A DNA stretch of 64,000 nucleotides, taken from assembly GCF_000003815.2 (NCBI RefSeq), contig NC_049991.1, positions 3,763,086-3,827,085 of the forward strand, written 5' to 3'. The stretch is from Branchiostoma floridae (Eukaryota > Chordata > Leptocardii > Amphioxiformes > Branchiostomatidae). The notes beneath the pieces are model-generated. The model was not told where the DNA came from. It saw only the letters and a list, made by a program, of their open reading frames with translations, and made no database searches. Shown piece after piece: positions 55,171 through 64,000 of the stretch (the stretch's first letter is position 1; each line of letters opens with the position of its first letter). Both the position numbers and the translations under genes were made by a program.

Positions 55171-57860
55171 TGACACGACTAGATTGATTGATAGATTTTT
55201 TGTCCCTTGCATGGCAGCGACTAACTTAGCACACAACAACTCTAAAACCCGACAAAACACACCAACACTTTCTTTGAAAATACCTCAATGGATCTGAAAG
55301 AAATTCAAATGACGACCGTTAACGGTTACGTAACTGCGTAAACGTTTTTGTAACAGACGTGTGCGAAACACGAGGGCTGCAAGCGACACTATCATTACGA
55401 TTTCTCAATAACAACGGGAGGGGTGGGCAGATTAAGCGAAGACCGGTTTTACATCACTAGAGACAAAGCAATTGGGTGTCCCCTTAGGATGGTAATCTCT
55501 TTACCTGTCACTCAGAGACCCGCACATACGCCGTCCCCCCCGAGGCATCTCCGAGTCAACAAACTTAATATACAGAGCCCGTCAGAGAAAAGTACAAGTT
55601 CCGTGTATCCTTTTTTTGTTGGGAGGACGGGGGGGGGGGGGAGGTACGAGAAGATGAACCAATTGCTGCCCCTCCAGGCCCTTCCAGTCAGAGGAAAATG
55701 TCGCTCACGCTGAAAGTGCAAGTTTCGTGGGGTTTTTTTTTGGGGGGGGGGGCAATGAAAAGTGGCAAAAACATTTTTAAAACATTGCTGCCTCCTCCAT
55801 AGACACTCCCGAGTCAACGAAATACAGGCCGAGTCAGAGAAAAATGTTGAACGCGCTGCAAGTACGAATTTCGTGTTTGTGTTTTTTTTGTTTGCGATGG
55901 AAAGTTACAGAAGTTTGAACTTTGGCTGCATCCCCTTAGGCGCTAGCGCTACATTGTCAGCGAACTACAGGACGAGTCGCAAAGAAAAATCTAAATCACT
56001 CTGAAGTTTCGAACGTGTTTTTTTCAACGCAAAGCGGCAAGAAGGTTGAACTTTTGGGATATAATAGGGGGTTAACACAACACTTTTAAACACACGTGAA
56101 GCATTCGCAAAACATTCGTAAAGACATATTTTCAGCCACCTTTACGTGCATGCTTTAAGTCTTGATTAAAGACTGGACTGTGTTTATGTTAACTCATTTC
56201 TACGGAACAAATTCTTGTAGTACAGTAAGTAATGGAAACGGATAGTGAAGTATCTAACATATTTTAGATATCACAAAACAATATTTAACATCCAGTATAT
56301 ATCACAACAACTTTCACTCCACGGCTCGCGCCCCTGATTGGCCAGGCTGTTCCAAAAAGTATTGGCACCCAACTAGGGCGTTGGGAACTTTAACTTTGAC
56401 CTTGAATTTTGCCATCGAAACAACAACAAATGCTGGAAAAGGACGTCAGATTACAAAAAGCAGACCTACATGTGATTGTCATACCTACAATACAAAGGCA
56501 GATTATTAATTTCATGATTTTTTTTAGTTGTTAAAATTTGCATATCTTATAAAGGTATTGTCTTGGTTGTTCAAGTACGCCTTGGGCTACAGGATTAGTC
56601 ATCTTACCGCATATTTTAGGTAGGAGGTGCCCTTCACACCTAGTTTGAGATTCCTATCGGCAGGTGTACCGCACTCGCTGGGCTGGCGGCGTAGACTGAG
56701 GAGGTCGCCGAGTGTTTGTCGTCTGCGAATCGGTAAGTCCATCTTGTCGTACGGTGTGTTAGAACTGTGACTTTATTCAGTAGACATTATCTATGATATT
56801 GAATTTGATGTTTAAAACCATTTGTTTTGTTAGATTTGGTCATGTTAGTATAGAAACGACAATGTATTACCCGAGGTAGCAACCACCCCACCCCCCAAGC
56901 CGAGGGTCGGGGGGCTCGAGGGCGTACGCGTGTCGACCCGCGGCATGTTGTGACCGAGGGTGATGCGAAATACACCTGTATTCTTCCTGTGTCATACCGA
57001 CCCGAAGAAACACACTTATCAAAACGCAAAATGCACTGAAAGTTGAGACTGACAATTTCGTGTTCTCAAACAAAAAAATGTAAGAGCAATGAGACAGAGA
57101 AATTCAAACATCCGAATCCGGTACTTAATTTTCTGACAGCCGTGCATGCAATGATCAATCAGAGTTACTCTATGGAAGCCAAGGGGTGCCATGTTATAAA
57201 TTAAAATACAGACCAGTCCAGAATACCAATATTGATCGTTATCTCGGACTAGGTATGACATAATAGACGGTACCAATTGTCGGATTTTCATGGACCGTGG
57301 GATAGGAATACGTTGCAACCTATTACAATGTTATGTAGTATTCAAATATTATCTTAAGATATTTGCTTTAAGTGTATTGTTTTGTAAAGGATCGCGGAAT
57401 ACTATGGCGGCGGTGCGTCGCACAATAGTGTCTGTATGTGTGTGTGTGTGGGGGGGGTGGGGTGGGTGTCGGTGTGTACGTAGGAGGTAGAGGGGTGTAG
57501 GATTGAAAACCTTCTGATATGCTCCAACTTTGTGTCATTGGAAAAGACACTTAACACGAGTTTCCTCACTTCACTCTCAGACTGGTAAAAATAAGTACCT
57601 GGATTTGGTTAGGGACATCCCTCGGATTTTACGTTAAATGGGGCCCTACGTTTGGGGAGAGCCTCACGTCTTTCACGTAAAAGAACCTACCACACTTATT
57701 GAAAAGTGTAGGGTTCTTTCCAGTGTGAGGGAATCAAATAAATGTGTCAGGTTATGCAGCTTGTATTGTTCAGTACAAACCTGGTGTGTTGCAACAATGC
57801 TCAAGGTGAATTGCCGGGTATGGAACAGAACTCTGCCGAAGCAGACAGTTAGTCCACACT
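55171..57860. other. Intergenic region 55.2-57.9 kb
   Basis: Three diverged repeats of a TTTCGTG-TTTTTTT-GG unit with G-runs occur at about 55.6, 55.73 and 55.87 kb. A GC-rich stretch near 56.64-56.73 kb ends in a donor-like CGAATCG|GTAAGTCC, a possible untranslated first exon. A TG/GGGGT tract is at 57434-57475. No coding exon recognised. Confidence 0.5.
57487..57765 (+). mobile_element. SINE body fragment
   Basis: Contains TCATTGGAAAAGACACTTAA, TGGTAAAAATAAGTACCTGG and CCACACTTATTGAAAAGTGT, in the same order as the SINE copy at 34.4-34.7 kb. Confidence 0.55.
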
Positions 57861-57861
57861 G

Positions 57862-58261
57862 ACTGAATTTATGGATGACATCCGCGCGCATTGATCATGA
57901 TTTTCGCCTGTTGTCCAAAAAGTATATGTGGCTGAATGTCACCTTTAACTATGTCTGGTCCGACGATCAGAATTTCATGCTTGTCAAAGGATCTGCTCTC
58001 CGTGGTAAGGGAGCAAATGGACAGGGCGGGAGGCGTGTTCCCTCTTTAAACAAGAGTGGCATCAAAACATCATTGAAATGGTGATGATTGTGTATTATAG
58101 GCTTACTTGAGGTGAACATAAGACAATCGAAGCCCGGGAAAGAATGAGATGAATGTCTAGTCCTATAATTTATTATCGTTATTTTGCTGGATTTTCCTTC
58201 TTTTCCCCCCTCTCGCTTTAGTTTTGGGGTCTACAGAGGATGCCATCCATAAAGGTATGTC
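57862..58261. mobile_element. Related TIR element truncated by the gap
   Basis: GAATTTATGGATGACATCCG then CGCATTGATCATG at the left and GATGCCATCCATAAAG just before the N run resemble the same family. TTTTCGCCTGTTGTCC is also seen in copy 2 as TTTTCGCCTGATT. Confidence 0.5.
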
Positions 58262-58361
58262 NNNNNNNNNNNNNNNNNNNNNNNNNNNNNNNNNNNNNNN
58301 NNNNNNNNNNNNNNNNNNNNNNNNNNNNNNNNNNNNNNNNNNNNNNNNNNNNNNNNNNNNN
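58262..58361. other. Assembly gap (100 N)
   Basis: A run of exactly 100 N, probably a join of unknown size. It follows immediately after a TIR-like end (GATGCCATCCATAAAG). Confidence 0.99.
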
Positions 58362-59897
58362 AACGCGGTTTACGCAGGGCCGTGGCGCACATATTGACCT
58401 TCGCGGAGCTGTGTAAACAGTGTAGACCGTGGCAAGGATATTCTACACTGCATCGAATAGGATAGTGCCATTTTATGTCTACTTAGGTTGAATGTCACCG
58501 CCGTGACTTCATACAGAGCGCTACTATCATCTGCAAATGTGGAAGGATGCCTACTCACGTTGAATATATGGTCATAGTCTTTCAATCAATCGGATTATCA
58601 ATTTGGCCTATCTCTCGGGCGGAAAGAATACTTCTAGACATAGAACTGAATACTATAATCTGAAAGAAACACTTTTAGCTTTCAGAAATGTTGTTGCAAA
58701 AATCAGTGTAAAAATGTGCAATTTATTTATTCATTAATCTCAAAACAAGTGTGTAGCCCCATCAACTTTTTTGAAGTTGATTTCCAAGGGGGCTCACCAT
58801 ACATGGGCAATGAATTGTTAATACTAACGCTTACATTCGCAATATGAACTACGATATTAGAATGTCCCTTATTATGTTACTGATTTTCGTTCTGTAGTGA
58901 GGACATTTCTTTCTCCAAGGGTTAATTCTTTGTCTAATCAGTGTAAGAACCTCGGCCTTTTGTCCTTGTAAAATTCAAAGGAATGACCTTGCTTGGAGGT
59001 GTCTCTAAGACCCCTTTTGTTACAGGTATTTGGGTATTTGCACCTCAATATATTGGCTTAAAAATATTGTAGTCGGTTTAACAGCAGTAACCCAAGTGTC
59101 ATCCTGGTCCGTCAAAGAAGGTTAGACATCCAGGTAACGAAATACCGCAAATAGCAGCTTCTCAAACAGCGTTATATAATTTTGAAAATCTTTAGACGTA
59201 TTTGGTAGTATACACTACCTTTCATTAGTGTCACTATCATCCTTGAACCTTTTTTGTCTTTATCATGCATGACTATCAGAAGAAATTCCTGTTTTTTAAA
59301 GTTCTGCTCCGGTGGGGATTTTTGAGTCGTAAATAGTCCTTTTGTCAAAAAGTAATTACTGTAAGTTTGCTCATCGCTAAGGCTTTCTTCGAACTGAGAG
59401 GGCAATTTTGTTTCATATTTTTATTGCATGGCAATGATTCTGTTAGCATAGAAGATATGAGAGCACGGGAAATGTAGTATCAGTAATTCCAACATTGGTA
59501 GGGATATTTAGGTTTTAGATACGTCTGTATCAGGTCAAATAGGAAATACATTAAGCTAGTCTTAACCTGTCACAGTCTCCCGTTGATTAGCAGGGCCCTC
59601 TTTGGGATAGAAGAAGCTTTCTTGATTTTAGAATAATACAAGGGATCCTTCTGGATTCAGCATATAACGCTGTGTGGAAATCCACATGTAGACCCTCATA
59701 CATGATTGACCCTCTACATCTGATCATTTAACGTACACCCTCTAACGACATGTTACATCCGCGTAATAATAAGACCGCAACATTAAGAAATACGTGCTTT
59801 CGAGGCCGTCTTGAAACATCTTACGTGTGTATATCTTGGGGGATAACTGATTCTGAGTAACTAAACTTCTTTGAGATTCCTTTTTTTTTACAAACAT
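58362..59897. other. Intergenic DNA after the third gap
   Basis: No exon seen. A block at 59275-59520 (AAATTCCTGTTTTTTAAAG, AGAAGATATGAGAGCACGGG) is repeated in diverged form at 61.40-61.68 kb. Confidence 0.55.
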
Positions 59898-62403
59898 CGC
59901 GGCTTTAAGGTTACCATGACAGTTGACATTACCGTCTGCCCAATTGCAAGTCAAGTGGTCAACATGAATTTGTAGGTTCAGGTCAACCACGAAGCTATAC
60001 TCCATTTCCTAAATTTACAACAACACAGAAGTAATAGGTATTAGTACAGAACGCCCCTTTAATGAGAATGCTTAACACCACCACCCATTGAACCTTAAGG
60101 CGGTTTGGTGTGTGCATGAACAGTTGCCTTTGTATGAAACAGTATGACTAAGCTTTAATCGTTGACCCTTCAAGCACTCTTCATTGTGTTGAAGCTGAGT
60201 TTCGAGGTTATAGATTATCGGGCCCTTAGGATGTCATAGCTCTATGTGTTGCACGGTTGTCAGACGAAAAGGGTGCGTGATGCTTTGTTCAGGCTTGGCT
60301 GGCATCCAGTCTATCGTGTTTTCGCAGGGCCCTCTTTTGGTCGGGCTCACTTCGGGGCAGAAGAAGCTTGCCACCGTCGGGGTAATCTTTGGCACCCGGT
60401 AGTAGTTACACGCGGTAGGGGGTAAAATTTGCCAAACATCTAGCTGACTCACGGCCGCTACCTACTGAAACTCTTAATACTACTAATAGAAAAATAAACT
60501 TTACTTTTGAACTGAACTCCCGCCCATTTTTTTCTACATTATTGTTAGATGACAATTAGAAGGAATTCCGGTTTTTCATAACTCGTGTTCCGGACATATT
60601 GTACAGTGACTTTAGAGTGGTACATAGCTCATGGGGTAGGAATTAAGTACTGTAAATGCATTTAAGTTCGCGGGGACTTAATTTCGCGGTAGCGGGAAAG
60701 GGACTTTTCGCGGTGGATATAAGTTCGCGGTAAACCATAGACTACAGTCTAAAACCATAATAGAAAAATGTTCGCGGTGAAGTGGTCACCGCGAAAACCG
60801 CGAACATTAATTCACCGCGAACATTTCTGCATTTACAGTACTTAAAGTTGGTCTTTTTCTGGAACTGCATGGTCAGATTTTGCTTCTAACGTTTTATTTG
60901 TTACCAATCACACTGTTAGCACGTAAGATGGTGCAAGGAATGCAGTGTCAGTCATTACAACTACCGGGTGCCAAAGATTACCTAGGCGGCGGGAAGCTTC
61001 CGCGGCCCCGAAGAGAGCTCGGTCAAAGAGGGCCCTGCGAAAATACGATAGACTGGATGTCAGTCAAACTTGAACAAAGCAACCCGCACCCTTTTTTGCT
61101 TGACTAAAACACAGGTGTGAGTCCTAAGGGCACACAATGTCATAATCAATCACCTCGAAATTCAGGTTCTATAGTGTGTTTAAATGGCCAGTCACCAAGT
61201 CTTAGTATTTCTGACTCGTCAGATAGATATCAAGATATATGACAAAATGGAGATATAAGAAATCTAATGTCTGCCCTGCACAATACTGGCGAACAGCAGT
61301 GCAAGTTTTAGAATATATGTCTGGATCAAACAAAACTCGAAAAAACACAACTGGCTTTGAAAACTGCATTCGCCACTTTTTGTTTTCATCATTATCAGAC
61401 GACGATCAGAAGAAATTCCGGTTTTTGATATCTCATGTTCTGGGCATACCGTGGTGGTTGTCTTTTATTGCTAGATCTCTTGGAGCTGCAAAACTTGAGC
61501 TTTTTGTGTAGAGAGTACGTACTGTAAGCTTGCCCCCCTAGCGGTCTTTTTGAACATGCAGGGACCAATTTTGTCTCAAACTTTTAAGTAGGTGCTAGAG
61601 ATTTTGTTAGCATCGAAGATATAAGAGTACAAGAAATGTAGTACTAGTATCAGTCATTCTAACTTTAGTTGGAAACTGAGGGCATACAGCGTTAACCGTG
61701 CAAAATATGTCTGGATGGGATAAAATATGAAAACACATTACGTCATCCTGCCTACCGTACATCGGTCAGGCTCTCTTCGGGGCATGGGAGGCTTTCCGCC
61801 GCCGGGGTAACCTTTTATTTGGCACTAGGTAGGAGTTATACACGCGCGGTAGGAGTTAAACTGACCCACCACGGAACTGCAACCACGTATAACTATAACT
61901 ACCGGGTGCCAAAGTTTACGCCGGCGGTGGAAAGGTTCTCCTGCCCCGAAGAGATCTAGACCAAAAGAGGGCCCTGCGATTCCATGTTAGACTGGATGCC
62001 AGACAAAGTCTGAATAAATCACCCCGCACCATTTTTCGTCTGACAAACGTACAGCACATAGAGATGTGACATCCTAAGGGCCCGATTATCTATAACCTCG
62101 AGGGTCAGCTTCAACACAATGAAGAGTGTGCTAAGGGTCAACGATCAAAGCTTAGCCATATTGTCTCTAAAATACATCTGTTCATACACACACCAAAACG
62201 CCTTAAGGTTGAATGGGTGGTGGCGTTAAGCATTCTTATTAAAGGGGTGTTTTTTGTACTAATACCCATCACTTCTGTGTAGGTCTAAATCTCGGGAATC
62301 AAACAACAGCTTTATGGTTGACTTAAACGTATAAGTTCCTGTTGACCACTTGACTTGAGCAGACGGTAATTTCAATTCTTATGGTAACGCTAAAGCAGCC
62401 ACG
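59898..62403. repeat. Compound inverted repeat, about 2.5 kb
   Basis: Outer arms 59898-60440 and 61870-62403 are inverted copies. They share GGCATCCAGTCTA, GCAGGGCCCTCTTTTGGTC, CGGGCCCTTAGGATGTCA, AGACGAAAA, TTGACCCTT, CACCACCCATT and CAAGTCAAGTGG. A third, inverted copy of the inner part lies at 60946-61170 and a forward fragment at 61755-61860. The spacer also holds a CGCGAA MITE. No transposase frame was recognised. Confidence 0.85.
60648..60840. mobile_element. CGCGAA-type palindromic MITE, copy 5
   Basis: TACTGTAAATGCATTTAAG to ATTTCTGCATTTACAGTA with AATTTCGCGGTAGCGGGAAA inside. It lies within the compound inverted repeat at 59.9-62.4 kb. Confidence 0.92.
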
Positions 62404-63147
62404 CGTTAAAAGAATTACAAAGGTCAAAAAATCAGCATTCCTTAAAGAATGGACACTTATGATATTCAACAAAGTTCAAGAATTACGTGATAGCACCTCT
62501 TTTTTTTTTCTTAAGTGGTGGTCTCGTGGTGGTAGAGCTATGTAGCAGATGTCAACGGCGTTGGAGGGAATACATGGTCAGATTTTGATGAGTCGTATGT
62601 GTAGGAGGGTCTGCATTGGGATTCTACCGCAACGTTTACGCTGAATGCAGAAGAACCCCCCCCCCCCCCCAACGTGTCATCAAAGAAGGCAATTACGCAA
62701 ACTTTGGTCACCCTTATACGTATTGCGTGATCAAAAGACAGTTTTCTCTTCGAATGACATGGAATAGACAAGTTGCTACCTAAGACTTACGGAAACACGT
62801 TAACGACATACAGACCCTCATATATGTTAAAGATTGTATCTGAAACACGTTGTGCCTTAAGGGGTATATTCAAAGATGTACGTAGATAGGGCAAACGTAA
62901 ACAAAGTGTATACTTTTTCCACCATTCATTACGTTATGTAGTTTGTTTTTAAATAATTCGACACAAAATGGATATCTTCGTTCATAATTCTTGACAACGT
63001 TGCAAGGTAGAATTTTCAAGAAGCTATAGGGTGGTCAGTTTGGATTAACAATTTTTTCAAGTGTACTCATCAACGTCATTGTTTCCATGGCGACAGGGTC
63101 GACCTTGTAGACCGGCCTGTTGGACTGGTGACGAGCGCGCCTCACCA
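62404..63147. promoter_or_regulatory. Sequence upstream of the signal-peptide exon
   Basis: Contains T- and C-homopolymer runs (62501-62510, 62657-62670) but no clear TATA or CCAAT box. The promoter of the 63.1 kb gene may lie here or farther upstream if an untranslated exon exists. Confidence 0.25.
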
Positions 63148-63225
63148 TGGCGTCCACGAGCGCCACCATGCGGATGATGTTTGTGCTGCTGCTCGTGATC
63201 CATGTTGTAGATTTTCGGGCTGAGG
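63148..63225 (+). CDS. Signal-peptide first exon of an unidentified secreted or membrane protein (partial gene)
   Basis: CTCACCATGG is an excellent start context. The 26 codons read MASTSATMRMMFVLLLVIHV then VDFRAE, a classical signal peptide (short polar start, hydrophobic core, charged end). The exon ends GCTGAG|GTAAGG, a strong donor, in phase 0. No following exon could be recognised in the remaining 775 bp, so the family is unknown. The minus-strand ORF over the same bases is an antisense shadow. Confidence 0.5.
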
Positions 63226-63286
63226 TAAGGAACTATATTTTCTATGATACTGCCTATAGTCATTACGTCATAACGAGTAGATCAAA

Positions 63287-63500
63287 ATCCGTGAATAGCT
63301 TCATCCGGTTGGTAAAGAACTGACTAAATAGTGGTGTTTTTTTTTCCACAACATTTGCTTTATCTGTACACTTCGTTGACTGTACTGCATGTATGTTTTC
63401 TTTTTGAGGCGATTCTGGCTGGTTCACATTATACTGCAACTATAGATATTGCTGTTTACAGATATGGTCCCGAAAGTTATGATAAAGTACTCACATAGAT
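63287..63500 (+). repeat. Dispersed CCGTGAATAG repeat, copy 3
   Basis: Opens ATCCGTGAATAGCTTCATCC and shares the GGTTCACATTATACTGCA and GATATTGCTGTTTACAGAT-like blocks with the SLC10 intron 3 copy. It lies just after the signal-peptide exon, so in its first intron. Confidence 0.55.
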
Positions 63501-64000
63501 ACAGTTACGCATTAATGTAAGTGAAAATGCTTTCCGTTTGGGAAAGCAGCGACACCTCTAGCTGCAGTGCAAGGTAAACTAGAAAGGTAATATTTGCAAG
63601 CAAATACAGAATGTTACCTTCACATGTTGTAGTCTAACACTGGCAACTGTTTTGTTCATTCTCATTTGAACACATTTCTAAATGTAGTGACCCGAGCCCC
63701 TCTAGATCTGACATTTGCTACATTATGTAACCGAACACCACATGGTGTCTGCTACTTTACCGGTTACCATGGTGACAGCCGTCTGGTACAGGTCGTTGAC
63801 CTTATTTGTGCGGAAAAGAAGAAGAAAGCAAAAGAACAAAGCAAAAACAATATGTTCCCTTCTGTGAAGGTAACATAACCAGTCAGAATTACCTTGAGGA
63901 ACTTGACTGACAGCCAAAGGAACGTCGGTCAAAATTTATCAAGAGATGCGAAAAAAAGAGTCTCTTTATAAAAGGATAGTGGATGGAAAGTTTCAGAAAG

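Noticed and set aside
63666-63878. 70-codon plus-strand ORF as the next exon of the 63.1 kb gene
   Set aside because: Low-complexity Lys-rich end, no good acceptor in phase 0 that I could support.

Overview
The window is animal (eukaryotic) genomic DNA. Its genes are split into short exons with GT..AG introns, most of the sequence is non-coding, and it is crowded with terminal-inverted-repeat elements, LINE 3' ends and a tRNA-derived SINE. There are three runs of N (12724-13158, 23131-23230, 58262-58361). The repeat style and the two intron-rich transporter/receptor genes fit an invertebrate deuterostome, most likely amphioxus (Branchiostoma). That assignment is an inference from the sequence, not from a database match.

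Three protein-coding loci can be supported. (1) On the minus strand, 14245 down to 3404, a complete ten-exon gene encodes a 468-residue Cys-loop receptor subunit of the nicotinic acetylcholine receptor type. Every splice site is in phase, and exon 3 (45 bp) and exon 4 (110 bp) have the classic nAChR sizes. Its pore-entry sequence is Pro-Val-Arg where cation-selective nAChRs have Gly-Glu-Lys. (2) On the plus strand, 45599 to 51456, a complete five-exon gene encodes an SLC10-family sodium/bile-acid-type cotransporter of 369 or 380 residues. (3) At 63148-63225 on the plus strand a signal-peptide first exon with a good start context and a donor begins a gene whose remainder I could not find before the window ends.

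The rest is intergenic and intronic DNA dominated by repeats. A foldback element and a MITE lie within about 20 bp of splice sites of the receptor gene. A palindromic MITE family rich in CGCGAA occurs five clear times (10.2, 15.0, 20.0, 34.8, 60.6 kb) plus two degraded copies. A second MITE family with a conserved terminal AGAGGTTAGGCTCC-type sequence occurs three times (19.0, 31.6, 36.7 kb). A TIR family ending in GGCCACAGCAAGTAAATT is present at 24.1-25.0, 39.4-40.5 and 41.1-41.6 kb. The first copy is interrupted by a long foldback carrying a promoter-like core, and the second by an internally deleted mariner element. A satellite of about 160 bp, roughly 22 copies, fills 25.4-28.9 kb. Smaller tandem arrays lie at 21.9, 32.4-33.8, 35.0, 46.9-47.6 and 50.4-51.0 kb, the last two inside SLC10 introns. 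A compound inverted repeat of about 2.5 kb occupies 59.9-62.4 kb.

The two complete genes have no obvious functional link. Coordinates of exons were assigned by eye from donor/acceptor consensus, reading-frame continuity and family conservation. Untranslated regions and promoters are only tentative.
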